Of a DNA stretch of 64,000 nucleotides, positions 15,528 through 23,510 are shown piece by piece (within the stretch, counting starts at the first letter, position 1; each line of letters opens with the position of its first letter). The notes beneath the pieces were generated by a model. The model saw nothing but the letters and a program-made list of their open reading frames with translations. It ran no database searches and was not told where the DNA came from. The DNA lies in the NCBI GenBank assembly GCA_904418995.1, contig CAJFQF010000009.1, positions 1-64,000 on the forward strand, written 5' to 3'. The stretch is from Heritagella_A intestinalis (GTDB lineage: Bacteria; Bacillota; Clostridia; Oscillospirales; Acutalibacteraceae). The position numbers were made by a program, and so were the translations under genes.

Positions 15528-16586
15528 ATGGAAAGAATACCCGGCAACCAACCAGGAAACCGTTGGCAGGCGCGCAGGGGCGTTTCAGCCCGGGCCAGGC
15601 GCCGCCGCAGGCGGGCAATCCTGTTTTATTGCGTGAGCTTTTTGGTAGTCATTGCGGCGGCAGTGATCCTTTCCCTGACGGTGCTGTTCCGCATTGACAC
15701 CATCCAGGTGGAGAATACCTCCCGGTATTCCCAGGAGGAGATTCTGGAGATTTGCGGCATTGAGATTGGGGATAACCTCTTTTTGGCGGATGTAAACGGC
15801 GCCCAGGAGGAATTGGACCGCAAGCTCCCCTATGCGGGGAATGTGCGGGTGGAGCGGAAGCTGCCGGCAACTTTGCAGATTACCGTGGAGGAACCGGTGC
15901 TTTCAGCGGCCTTTGAGCAGGATGACAGCTATATCCTGGTGAGCCAGGAGAACAAGATTTTGGAGATTGCCCAGGCGGCTCCCGCAGGCTGCCTGGTGGT
16001 GTCCGGCTTGGAGCTGGAAAATCCCCGGGCCGGTTATCCCGCTGTTCCCAAGGAGGAAGAGGTGCAGCAGGTCTTCAACAGCCTGACCCAGGCCCTGTCG
16101 GACTGCGCCTTTTCCGGCATCACCCAGATTGACGTGTCCAATCTCTATCAGATGATGGTGGTCTACGATGGGCGCATCCGGATTCTGCTGGGGAACTCCA
16201 ACGATTTGGACTTGAAGCTGGTTTCGGCGAAAAAAATCGTGGAAGAAGAGCTGGAAGAAACAGAAAAGGGCGAACTGGATGTTTCCCTGACCCGGGACCT
16301 GAAAAAAGCCTACTACAATGCAGATTCCAGTTCCTCTGATTCCTCTGCAAGTTCTTCCCAGCTGGAGGATTCCGGGGAACCCGCTTCTTCTGCATCGTCT
16401 GAGACGGCTTCGGCCTCTTCCGCCGCTTCTGGGTCTTCCGAAGCTGCCTCGGCCTCTTCCCAGGAGAGCGGCGCTTCTCCGTCAGCCTCTTCCCAGGAGG
16501 AGGGTTCCCAGGCATCTTCCTCCCAGCCGGCAGAGAGCAGCGTCTCCCAGGCTTCTTCCTCCCAGCCTCAGGAGGGCGGGGAATAG
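15528..16586 (+). CDS. ftsQ: FtsQ/DivIB-type septum protein with serine-rich tail
   Basis: A 352-residue bitopic protein: a strongly basic cytoplasmic start (RARRRRRRAILF), one membrane helix (about 30-52), a POTRA domain opening FRIDTIQVENTSRYSQEEIL, and a beta-rich part to about residue 255. From about residue 265 to the end it is almost only S, A, E, Q, G and P, a low-complexity tail not normal for the family. FtsQ/DivIB holds FtsL and DivIC at the septum. AGAGGGGAG before the ATG supports the start. The position between murA and ftsZ is typical. Confidence 0.88.
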   Translation: MERIPGNQPGNRWQARRGVSARARRRRRRAILFYCVSFLVVIAAAVILSLTVLFRIDTIQVENTSRYSQEEILEICGIEIGDNLFLADVNGAQEELDRKLPYAGNVRVERKLPATLQITVEEPVLSAAFEQDDSYILVSQENKILEIAQAAPAGCLVVSGLELENPRAGYPAVPKEEEVQQVFNSLTQALSDCAFSGITQIDVSNLYQMMVVYDGRIRILLGNSNDLDLKLVSAKKIVEEELEETEKGELDVSLTRDLKKAYYNADSSSSDSSASSSQLEDSGEPASSASSETASASSAASGSSEAASASSQESGASPSASSQEEGSQASSSQPAESSVSQASSSQPQEGGE

Positions 16587-16741
16587 GGGCTGCGTTCCGG
16601 AAAACCCGCGAAAAATCAGGGAAATGGTCAAAAGAAATCTTTTTTGGCCGGCTGGAAACGGCAAAATACTTAAAAACCTATTTGCTTTCATAGGGAATTA
16701 GATAATAATGAAATAACTTTGCATACACGCGCAAATCTTTC

Positions 16742-16770
16742 TTGAAATTCCCAGGGAAAAGTGATAAATT
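16742..16770 (+). promoter_or_regulatory. Possible promoter of ftsZ
   Basis: TTGAAA (16742-16747), 17 bases, TAAATT (16765-16770), in a 266-base gap before ftsZ. The -10 is weak, but the gap suggests separate ftsZ transcription. Confidence 0.4.
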
Positions 16771-16852
16771 TATAAAGGGTACTACTCAAAAATCATGAGG
16801 GCTGTCCGGTGGCTTCCGGCGGCTTCCATACCAAATAAGGGGGAGAAAGCAA

Positions 16853-18013
16853 ATGCCTTTTGAAATAGACAACGAATTGATTGGCGATGAAGTAATCAAA
16901 GTAATCGGCATCGGCGGCGGCGGCGGCAACGCTGTAGACCGGATGGTGACCAGCGGCGTCCAGGGCGTGGAGTTTATCAGCGTCAATACGGATAAGCAGG
17001 CGCTGAGCCGCTCCAAGGCCACCCAGAAGGTCCAGATCGGGGAGAAGATTACCCGGGGCCGCGGCGCCGGCTCCAAGCCGGAAATCGGCCAGAAGGCCGC
17101 TGAGGAGAGCCGGGAGGCCATTGCCGCGGCTATCCGCGGTTCCGACATGGTGTTCATCACAGCCGGCATGGGCGGCGGCACCGGCACCGGCGCAGCTCCT
17201 GTGGTGGCGGAGGTCGCCAGGGAGATGGGCGTTTTGACCATCGGCATTGTCACCAAGCCCTTTGCCTTTGAGGGCCGCCGGCGGATGGAGCAGGCGGAAA
17301 GCGGCATCACGGCCCTGCGGGAGCACGTGGATTCCCTGGTGGTCATCCCCAACGAGCGCCTGAAGCTGGTGAGCGAACAGCGCATTACCCTGCAGAACGC
17401 CTTTATCATTGCCGACGACGTTCTCCGTCAGGGCGCCCAGAGCATCTCCGACCTGATTAAGCTCCCCGGGGTGGTCAACCTGGACTTTGCAGACGTGACC
17501 TCCGTGATGCGGGACGCCGGCTATGCCCACATGGGCGTGGGACACGCTTCCGGCAAGGACAAGGCCGAGCAGGCCGCCCGGATGGCGGTTTCCAGCCCCC
17601 TGCTGGAGACGGCCATTGACGGCGCCAAGGGCGTGATTGTCAACATTACCTCTTCGCCGGATATTGGACTGGACGAAATCGACACGGCTTCTTCCATGAT
17701 TACCAAGCTGGCCCACGAGGACGCCAACATCATCTGGGGCGCGGCCTTTGACGAGAGCATGGAGGACGAGATGACCGTGACGGTAATCGCCACGGGTTTT
17801 GCCTCCCACAACGGCAATGTGGCAGAGGAGAAGCCCGCTGCCGCCCCTGCGCCGGCAGAAGCGCCGGTTCCCCCGGTGAACCATACCGGCAGAACCGCCC
17901 CCGGCGCCCGTGGGGCAGCCGCTCCGGCCCGGGAGCCTGCCGCTTCAACCCCCATCCAGGAGGATGACGACGGCGGTTTTACCAATATTATGGACATCTT
18001 TAACAGAGGATAA
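16853..18013 (+). CDS. ftsZ: Cell-division GTPase FtsZ
   Basis: A 386-residue tubulin homologue forming the Z ring. The nucleotide site opens IKVIGIGGGGGNAVDRM, the tubulin signature GGGTGTGAAPVVAEVAR is near residue 107, and NFADVTSV-type residues (NLDFADVTSVM) form the T7 region. After the globular core (to about residue 318) comes an Ala/Pro-rich linker and a conserved C-terminal peptide, GGFTNIMDIFNRG. GGGGGAG precedes the ATG. ftsA, which often neighbours ftsZ, is not in the window. Confidence 0.97.
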   Translation: MPFEIDNELIGDEVIKVIGIGGGGGNAVDRMVTSGVQGVEFISVNTDKQALSRSKATQKVQIGEKITRGRGAGSKPEIGQKAAEESREAIAAAIRGSDMVFITAGMGGGTGTGAAPVVAEVAREMGVLTIGIVTKPFAFEGRRRMEQAESGITALREHVDSLVVIPNERLKLVSEQRITLQNAFIIADDVLRQGAQSISDLIKLPGVVNLDFADVTSVMRDAGYAHMGVGHASGKDKAEQAARMAVSSPLLETAIDGAKGVIVNITSSPDIGLDEIDTASSMITKLAHEDANIIWGAAFDESMEDEMTVTVIATGFASHNGNVAEEKPAAAPAPAEAPVPPVNHTGRTAPGARGAAAPAREPAASTPIQEDDDGGFTNIMDIFNRG

Positions 18014-18028
18014 ATACTGAAACAGGCG

Positions 18029-18068
18029 GCTCCGTCCGCAGGACAGGCGTCCTGTTGGCGGGGCTTTT
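18029..18068 (+). terminator. Terminator after ftsZ
   Basis: Two-part stem: GCTCCG/CGGGGC outside (18029-18034, 18059-18064) and CAGGAC/GTCCTG inside (18039-18054), then TTTT. Confidence 0.75.
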
Positions 18069-18203
18069 CCTTTGCGCCAAGGGTGGTTTGCGCCGGAATT
18101 GGAGGATTTTCTTCCAAAAACAGCGGAATTTTCTGAATATCAGCGGGTTTTGGGCGTTTTTTGCGGCCGGAATCGGCAGTTTCTACGAATTTCTCGATTT
18201 CTC

Positions 18204-18231
18204 TTGCAAACATAATTTATTGTGTTATAAT
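18204..18231 (+). promoter_or_regulatory. Sigma-A promoter of the corA leader
   Basis: TTGCAA (18204-18209), 16 bases, perfect TATAAT (18226-18231). It starts a leader of about 260 bases before corA. Confidence 0.75.
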
Positions 18232-18258
18232 TACCTGTGGGATTCGAGAAACTAAAAA

Positions 18259-18282
18259 AGCGCCTGCGGCCCCGCGGGTGCA
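18259..18282 (+). promoter_or_regulatory. Hairpin at the start of the corA leader
   Basis: GCGCCTGCGG pairs with CCGCGGGTGC almost completely. There is no T run directly after it, so it is a structural element rather than a simple terminator. A second long-range pairing, GGAGC plus GCCGC near 18384 with GCGGC plus GCTCC near 18463, encloses the end of the small ORF. Confidence 0.45.
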
Positions 18283-18325
18283 GAACCCCAAAACGTATTT
18301 TTTATCCAGCAGGAGGTGGCGAATC

Positions 18326-18427
18326 GTGAAACCTGACCCTCTTAGTCGATCGTGTGAAGAAACGGCAGAGAGTTTTCAAAAAATGGAGCGCGCCGCCTGC
18401 CTGGATGGGTGCGGCTGCTGGCAGTAA
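18326..18427 (+). CDS. Small ORF in the corA leader (33 residues)
   Basis: GTG at 18326 has AGGAGG (18311-18316) nine bases upstream, a better ribosome site than many genes here. The peptide begins MKPDPLSRSCEETAESF and ends AACLDGCGCWQ, so three of its last nine residues are cysteine. It stops 69 bases before corA inside a region able to fold. Leader peptides that control magnesium transporter genes are known in enterobacteria (mgtL, corL); a similar role here is an inference. It could also be a small metal-binding protein. Confidence 0.5.
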   Translation: MKPDPLSRSCEETAESFQKMERAACLDGCGCWQ

Positions 18428-18496
18428 TGCGGGCATAGCCTATGGCTGGGCAAGTTTTCCCTTGCGGCGGCTCCATATCATAAGGAGAGATGCGCA

Positions 18497-19420
18497 ATGG
18501 TAAACTACTACAAGACCATCGATGGCTTTATCTGCCCGGTGGATACCTGTGAGCCCGGCTGCTGGGTCAACTGCATTGACCCCGATGCGGAGGAGGTCAA
18601 CCGCCTCATTGAAGAGTTTGCAGTGGACCCGGACTTTTTCCGGGCCGCCCTGGACGAAGAAGAATCCTCCCACTTGGATACCGAGGACGGGAATACCCTG
18701 GTCATCCTGGACATTCCCTGTGTGGAGCTGGATGACGAACACCTTACCTACTTCACCCGCCCTTTGGGCATTATTATCACGGAGAAAAACGTGATTACCG
18801 TTTCCCTCCACGAGAACCCCATTTTGGATGAGTTCGCCGAGGGACTGGTGAAGAACGTGAAAACCAACCTGAAGACCCACTTCACCCTGCACCTGATGCT
18901 GCGGATTGCCAGCCGGTATCTGCAGTATCTGAAGCAGATTGACAAGCTCAGCAACCAGGTGGAGCGGGAGCTGCGCAAGTCCATGAAGAACGCAGAGCTG
19001 ATTCAGCTGCTGGAAATCGAGAAGTCCCTGATGTATTTTTCCTCTTCCCTGAAGGCCGACGAAATCACCATTGAGAAGATTATGCGGGGCCGGGCCATCC
19101 GCCTCTATGAAGAGGACCAGGATTTGCTGGAGGACGTGCTCATTGAAATCAAGCAGGCCATTGAAATGGCCGGCATCCACCTGAACATCCTTTCCGGCAC
19201 CATGGACGCCTTTGCCTCCATTATTTCCAACAACCTGAACATCGTTATGAAGGTGCTGTCCTCCATTACCCTGATTATCTCCATCCCCACGGTGATTTCC
19301 GGTATTTACGGCATGAATGTAGGGAACCTTCCCTTTGACAACTTCTGGTTCCCCATTTGGGTGATGGTGGTCCTCATGGCGGCGGCCTTCTTTATCCTCA
19401 GAAAAAAGCAAATGATATAA
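18497..19420 (+). CDS. corA: CorA-family divalent cation transporter
   Basis: A 307-residue protein with the CorA plan: a cytoplasmic alpha/beta N-domain, long helices (LRIASRYLQYLKQIDKLSNQ), then two C-terminal membrane helices. The selectivity signature YGMN is at residues 271-274 between the helices, followed by a short basic tail. CorA pentamers take up Mg2+ and in some members Co2+ or Ni2+. AAGGAGAG lies about nine bases before the ATG. A promoter, a hairpin and a small ORF precede it, suggesting leader control. Confidence 0.94.
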   Translation: MVNYYKTIDGFICPVDTCEPGCWVNCIDPDAEEVNRLIEEFAVDPDFFRAALDEEESSHLDTEDGNTLVILDIPCVELDDEHLTYFTRPLGIIITEKNVITVSLHENPILDEFAEGLVKNVKTNLKTHFTLHLMLRIASRYLQYLKQIDKLSNQVERELRKSMKNAELIQLLEIEKSLMYFSSSLKADEITIEKIMRGRAIRLYEEDQDLLEDVLIEIKQAIEMAGIHLNILSGTMDAFASIISNNLNIVMKVLSSITLIISIPTVISGIYGMNVGNLPFDNFWFPIWVMVVLMAAAFFILRKKQMI

Positions 19421-19510
19421 CCCATAGCAGGCCGCTGGTTCCCAGGGGCCTGTTCTTATAAAATAGCGTTTCCGCTTATTTTTACAATCTATTGATGGGA
19501 GATGAACCAA

Positions 19511-20479
19511 ATGCGGGAGAATATTTTGTATGTAGTGATTCCCTGCTATAATGAAGAAGAGGTGCTGCCGGAGACGGCCCGGCAGCTGAAAGAAAAAATG
19601 ACCTCTCTGATGGAGAGAGGCCTCATTGCCCGGGACAGCCGGATTGTGTTTGTCAATGACGGCTCCAAGGACCGCACCTGGCCCATTATCCGGGAACTTT
19701 ATGAGCAGGACCCCCTGTATGCCGGCGTCAATCTCACCCGGAACCGGGGCCATCAGAACGCCCTGCTGGCGGGCCTGATGACCGTAAAGGACGACTGCGA
19801 TATCACCATTTCCATTGATGCGGATTTGCAGGACGACCTGGACGCCATGGACGAGATGCTGGAGAAATACCACAACGGCTGCGATATTGTCTACGGCGTG
19901 CGCTCCAAGCGGGAGACCGACACCTTCTTCAAGCGCTTTACCGCCCAGTCCTTCTATAAGCTCATGAAGCTCCTGGGAGCGGATACCATCTACAACCACG
20001 CGGATTACCGCCTGATGAGCAAGGCGGCCCTGGAGGGCCTGTCCCAGTTCAAGGAGGTCAACCTGTTCCTCCGAGGCATTGTGCCCATGATTGGCTATGA
20101 TACGGATGTTGTCACCTATGAGCGCCACGAGCGCCTGGCCGGGGAGAGCAAGTATCCCTTGAAGAAGATGCTGGGCCTGGCCTTTGAGGGCATTACTTCC
20201 CTGAGCGTCAAGCCCATTCGGTTTATCACTTTCCTGGGCTTCTTCATTATGGCTGTGAGCATTATCGTGGCCATTTATTCCCTGGTGCAGTACTTTATGG
20301 GCTCCACCACCCAGGGCTGGACCAGTATCGTCCTGTCTATTTGGGGCGTGGGCGGTCTCTTGCTGTTCTCCCTGGGCGTAGTGGGAGAATACATCGGGAA
20401 AATCTATCTGGAAACCAAGGAGCGTCCCCGGTTCCTTATCCGGGAGTACCTGAACCGGAACCATGACAATGACCGGTAA
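19511..20479 (+). CDS. GT2 polyprenyl-phosphate glycosyltransferase (GtrB/DPM1-like)
   Basis: A 322-residue protein with an N-terminal GT-A domain (YVVIPCYNEEEVLPET; metal-binding SIDADLQDD near residue 110) and two C-terminal membrane helices (about 235-257 and 270-295). This is the architecture of enzymes that load a sugar from a nucleotide donor onto undecaprenyl phosphate. The ATG at 19511 is preferred because GGGAG abuts the ATG nine bases earlier. It overlaps the next gene, a GT-C membrane glycosyltransferase, by 17 bases; the pair likely makes and then uses a lipid-linked sugar to modify an envelope polymer. Confidence 0.9.
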   Translation: MRENILYVVIPCYNEEEVLPETARQLKEKMTSLMERGLIARDSRIVFVNDGSKDRTWPIIRELYEQDPLYAGVNLTRNRGHQNALLAGLMTVKDDCDITISIDADLQDDLDAMDEMLEKYHNGCDIVYGVRSKRETDTFFKRFTAQSFYKLMKLLGADTIYNHADYRLMSKAALEGLSQFKEVNLFLRGIVPMIGYDTDVVTYERHERLAGESKYPLKKMLGLAFEGITSLSVKPIRFITFLGFFIMAVSIIVAIYSLVQYFMGSTTQGWTSIVLSIWGVGGLLLFSLGVVGEYIGKIYLETKERPRFLIREYLNRNHDNDR

Positions 20480-22034
20480 ATCCGCGGATTCCAAGTGGCA
20501 GAAGCGCTGGGAAGGGTTCTGTAAAACCGCCGTCATTGCCATTGGAGGGGTGCTGCTGGGTCTTCTGTGGCTGGGCAGCGTGGTCTTCACCGCCAGGGTC
20601 AGCGGTGTAGAGGAGGTCACCCGGTTCCATCGGGATTCCCTTCTCCTGCACGTGGCGGTCATTGGCGTGGTGACGGTTCTGGGCGCGGCCCTTTGGAAGC
20701 AGCGGCAAAAGGTGCTGGATTTTATCGAGAGGCATTTTCACGGGCTGCTGCTGTGCTTGGCGGCGGCCTATGCTCTCTGGGTGCTGTCGGCAGCTCTGTG
20801 GCCCATTGCCGACCAACGCTCGGTATTGGAGTGCGCGGCAGGGCTTTTGCGGGGGGATGTTTCCCCCTGGGAAAAGGGCGGCTATCTCTACTGCTACCCC
20901 AACCAAAACGGCCTGGTAGTGTTCTATGCCGGGCTGCAGTTCCTCTTTGGAGAGGGAAACGTGCTGGCCATTCAGTTTTTGAATGTGCTGGCGGCCCTGG
21001 CTTCGGCGGTGTGCTTTGCCGGATTCCTGCGCCGGACCGCCTTTCTCTCCCGGAGCAAACCCATGGCGCTGCTTCTGCTGCTGTATCTGCCCATGATGTT
21101 CTATGTGACCTTTGCTTACGGCACCATTCCCGGCCTGCTGTTGGCCATGCTGGGGCTCTATTGCCAGGTCCGGTATTTGGAGAACTGGAATGGGTGGTTT
21201 TTAGCGGCCTCGGCTCTGTGCTTCACCGGAGCGGTACTGCTGAAATCCAACTATCTCATCTTTCTGGTGGCGGCGGTGATTACCTTCCTGTACCACGCCC
21301 TGCGGCAAAAGAAGCGGCGCTGTTTGGTGGCGGCGCTTGTCCTGGTGATAACAAACAGCCTGGGCAGCTTTGCCCTGGAAGTGAGCCTGGAGCAGGTAAC
21401 CGGCCAGCAGATTGAGAAAGGGGTGCCCACAGCGGCCTGGGTGGCCATGGGTGTGGAGGAAGGTCCCCGGGCACCGGGATGGTATAACGCCGAACATTCC
21501 CTTCGACTGTTCCGGGAAAATGGCTATGATACCGAAAAAACGGCGGCCCTGGCTTCGGAAACAATCAAGGAGCGCATGGGGATTTTTGTGCAGGAGCCGG
21601 GCTATGCGGTGGAGTTCTTCGCCAAAAAGACCGCCAGCATCTGGAATGAGCCTACCTTCCAGAGCTTGTGGATTCAGCAGACCCGGAAGCCCCATCAGGA
21701 TTTTTCCCGGCCGGTGCGCTCCCTGCTGGGAGAGGGCGGACTGCTGGGCCGGGCCTATGTGAAATTCTTCGACATTGTCCAGAGCCTGGTGTATTTCTTT
21801 GCCCTGTGCGCCCTGGTGCTGGGCCGGAAAAAGCTCACTTTCTCCCAGTTGATGCCCATTCTGGTGTTTATCGGCGGGTTCCTCTTCCACTTGGTGTGGG
21901 AGGCAAAGGGACAATATACGGTGGTGTATTTCTTCCTGCTGCTGCCCTACGCCGTGAAGGGCCTGGGGATTCTCGCAGAAAAGCTCCATCGGCGCGTACT
22001 GTGCGGCGCCAGGGAGAAGTTCGCTCATAGATGA
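20463..22034 (+). CDS. Polytopic membrane glycosyltransferase, GT-C type
   Basis: A 523-residue protein with about eleven hydrophobic segments. The acidic first loop typical of GT-C enzymes is not fully clear, but YCYPNQNGLVVFYAGLQFLFG and WNEPTFQSLW resemble the ArnT/PMT and GtrC-type proteins that transfer sugars from polyprenyl-phosphate donors outside the membrane. It follows the GT2 gene with a 17-base overlap, so the two are translationally coupled. The last codons (FAHR and the TAG stop) lie in a degenerate copy of repeat R3. The acceptor is unknown. Confidence 0.75.
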   Translation: MTMTGKSADSKWQKRWEGFCKTAVIAIGGVLLGLLWLGSVVFTARVSGVEEVTRFHRDSLLLHVAVIGVVTVLGAALWKQRQKVLDFIERHFHGLLLCLAAAYALWVLSAALWPIADQRSVLECAAGLLRGDVSPWEKGGYLYCYPNQNGLVVFYAGLQFLFGEGNVLAIQFLNVLAALASAVCFAGFLRRTAFLSRSKPMALLLLLYLPMMFYVTFAYGTIPGLLLAMLGLYCQVRYLENWNGWFLAASALCFTGAVLLKSNYLIFLVAAVITFLYHALRQKKRRCLVAALVLVITNSLGSFALEVSLEQVTGQQIEKGVPTAAWVAMGVEEGPRAPGWYNAEHSLRLFRENGYDTEKTAALASETIKERMGIFVQEPGYAVEFFAKKTASIWNEPTFQSLWIQQTRKPHQDFSRPVRSLLGEGGLLGRAYVKFFDIVQSLVYFFALCALVLGRKKLTFSQLMPILVFIGGFLFHLVWEAKGQYTVVYFFLLLPYAVKGLGILAEKLHRRVLCGAREKFAHR

Positions 22035-22050
22035 TGCTATCCTGCGGATT
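22005..22050 (+). repeat. Repeat R3, degenerate copy over a gene end
   Basis: AGGGAGAAGTTCGCTCATAG then ATGATGCTATCCTGCGGA follows the R3 pattern (GCGGGAAGAA, CTCATAGATGATGCTA, CGCGG). The stop codon of the GT-C gene is the TAG of this repeat. Confidence 0.55.
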
Positions 22051-22077
22051 GGGTGGGAATGATGGATTTTCAGGCTG

Positions 22078-22135
22078 GGTTCTCCCAAACAGCTCTTCAT
22101 AGGGGAGGGTTCCCCCAAGCCCCTCATTGTCGCTC
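22078..22135 (-). repeat. Repeat R5, minus orientation
   Basis: Reverse of the R5 unit: TTCTCCCAAAC at one end and the CCCCAAGCCCCTC block in the middle. The central variable part differs from other copies. It adjoins R2 and R1 in the order seen at 28, 30 and 40 kb. Confidence 0.75.
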
Positions 22136-22151
22136 ATGCCGCGGCGGGGCA

Positions 22152-22182
22152 CCCCCTTTTCTCCTTGGATGAGAAAAGGGGG
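22152..22182. repeat. Repeat R2 hairpin, CCCCC/GGGGG type
   Basis: Arm CCCCCTTTTCTC (22152-22163), 7-base loop, arm GAGAAAAGGGGG (22171-22182): 12 perfect pairs. No T run, so not a terminator. Confidence 0.85.
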
Positions 22183-22207
22183 GAAAAGAATCATATAGGG
22201 CGTCATC

Positions 22208-22274
22208 TTGACACGCCAAGCGAAATCATCCTGCAAGCGAGCTTGCGGATGCATTTCGAAGGCGGTCAGGGTAG
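22208..22274 (+). repeat. Repeat R1, plus orientation
   Basis: TTGACACGCCAAGC, an imperfect hairpin at 22222-22257 (GAAAT, ATCC, GCAAGC arms) and GAAGGCGGTCAGGGTAG. Nearly identical to the copy at 40275-40341 and to the reversed copies at 28.5 and 30.8 kb. Confidence 0.9.
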
Positions 22275-22345
22275 TTTTTAGACGCGGGGCAGCAGGCAGC
22301 GAAAAACAACCTGTTTCCTCGCGTTGCTATTATTTTCCCACTTAG

Positions 22346-22437
22346 GCAGCTTACGCGGGAAGAAAGGTTACTCCTAGATGATGCTATCTCGCGGCTTGGG
22401 AGCGCATACTATGCGCCCGCTGGCGAAAAGGAAAGAT
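22346..22437 (+). repeat. Repeat R3 inside a 92-bp module absent from the 40-kb copy
   Basis: TTACGCGGGAAGAAAGG, TAGATGATGCTATCTCGCGG, then the hairpin GCGCAT/ATGCGC. The module lies between two direct GCAGCTT copies (22346-22352 and 22438-22444). The otherwise matching region at 40.4 kb has one GCAGCTT and no module. Confidence 0.75.
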
Positions 22438-22456
22438 GCAGCTTCTTTGTTGATTC

Positions 22457-22682
22457 AGTAGCAGAACAGCCTGCCTGATAGGAGAAAGCCCGATAAGTTG
22501 GAGGGCTGATGCTGGTTGGTGCGGTGGAGAAAGTTTGCCAAACGGGGGCGACTGCTTCGGTTGTTGTTTCCACAGCCGGAGCCCCCGTTTCACAGGGCTT
22601 CTTTGCGTGGAATCTCTTCGCGATCAAGCCGCGTAGGCTTGCGAATCTTTTCCACCATTTTCTTTTCGATAAGAAAATGGTG
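22457..22682 (+). repeat. Repeat R4, about 225 bp, ending in an R2 hairpin
   Basis: A long repeat, roughly 95% identical to 40430-40654. It contains CCCGATAAGTTGGAGGGCTG, GCCAAACGGGGGCGACTGCT and CAAGCCGCGTAGGCTTGCG. It ends in the R2 hairpin CACCATTTTCTT/AAGAAAATGGTG (22653-22682). Its open frames are not coding: the second copy has base changes and indels in all frames. Confidence 0.85.
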
Positions 22683-22689
22683 TGCCCGT

Positions 22690-22740
22690 CGCGACATGAG
22701 CGACAAGGTGGAGCATTGATGAGAAAATGGATAAGAGGAG
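22690..22740 (+). repeat. Short repeat after R2
   Basis: CATGAGCGACAAGGTGGAGC then ATTGATGAGAAAATGGATAA. The same pair of blocks, with few changes, follows the R2 hairpin at 26586-26632. Confidence 0.7.
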
Positions 22741-22792
22741 AAAGCAAAAAAGAATCGAGCAAAGCCTTCTTTGCAAGAAAAGAACGCAAAAG

Positions 22793-22836
22793 AAAACCGC
22801 GCCCTGCCCATCCCAGGCAGCGAGCGCGGTTTTTTG
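22793..22836. terminator. Bidirectional terminator at the HAD gene end
   Basis: AAAACCGCGC (22793-22802) pairs with GCGCGGTTTT (22824-22833) around an inner CTGCC/GGCAG stem, with T runs on both strands. Confidence 0.85.
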
Positions 22837-22850
22837 GTTCCTTCTGAAAG

Positions 22851-23510
22851 TTAAATGATTTGGCGGGCAGCGGCCAGTTCTTCCGCTAGAGGGAAGATTT
22901 CGCCCGGCGTGTTCACTCGATGCTTTGCTTCCGCTTCCATCTCGGCGGGGCGGAACCCATACAGGCAGCCGATAAAGGGAATGCCGCAGGCCTTGGCCGC
23001 CTGGCAGTCATAGGCGGTGTCGCCTACCATTACGGCCATGGAGTGGGGCACCCGCTCCAAAAGGGCGTGAAGGCTCTGGGATTTCTCTGTCATGCCCTTT
23101 TCCAGGGGCTGGATGTAGTCGATTTGATGCATGAGCCCCGTGGCGTTGAGAATCATGGAAATATAGCGGAAGGAGGAGTTGGAGCAAACCGCCGTCTCCC
23201 AGCCGTTTTCCCGCAGGTCAGAGAGCATCTGCTGGCAGCCCTCATAAGCGGCGGCCAGATGCATATAGTCGTATTCCACTTCTGCTTCCCGCTTGAGATA
23301 GCGCTGCTGGGTGGCCTTGTCCGAGCCGGGCAGCAGCCGGTCCATGTACTCTTCTGCCGGCGCCCCAAAAACAGCGGTGATTTCTTCCGGGGACTGGGCG
23401 GGCCAGCCAAATTCAGTTTGCAGCATCCGGTGAACCTCAACGGCAAAAAGCTCGGTCCGGTTCAGGGTGCCGTCTAAATCAAAAACAATCAATTTAGATG
23501 CAGGTTTCAT
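22851..23510 (-). CDS. HAD-family phosphatase
   Basis: A 219-residue HAD hydrolase of the phosphoglycolate phosphatase/beta-phosphoglucomutase class. Motif I is VFDLDGTLNRTE (two aspartates at the start), a helical cap follows, motif II is around CSNSSFRYI, and motif IV VGDTAYDCQAAKACGIPFIG is near residue 165. These enzymes form an aspartyl-phosphate intermediate. The substrate cannot be read from sequence. AGGAAAGGA lies upstream of the ATG. It is transcribed convergently with the GT-C gene, with 800 bases of repeats between. Confidence 0.88.
   Translation of the reverse strand: MKPASKLIVFDLDGTLNRTELFAVEVHRMLQTEFGWPAQSPEEITAVFGAPAEEYMDRLLPGSDKATQQRYLKREAEVEYDYMHLAAAYEGCQQMLSDLRENGWETAVCSNSSFRYISMILNATGLMHQIDYIQPLEKGMTEKSQSLHALLERVPHSMAVMVGDTAYDCQAAKACGIPFIGCLYGFRPAEMEAEAKHRVNTPGEIFPLAEELAAARQII

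Noticed and set aside
18240..18496. M-box or other known metal riboswitch before corA
   Set aside because: I could not match the conserved M-box or NiCo helices and loops; only a leader with hairpins and a small ORF can be supported.
22152..22182. R2 hairpins as ordinary rho-independent terminators
   Set aside because: No T run follows either arm, and they occur far from gene ends in the middle of repeat composites.
22509..22847. Open frame of 112 codons in the repeat region at 22.5 kb, and similar frames at 38.1, 38.3 and 40.7 kb
   Set aside because: They consist of R2, R3 and R4 repeat sequence, have no good ribosome site, and the second R4 copy breaks the frame. They are translated repeats, not genes.
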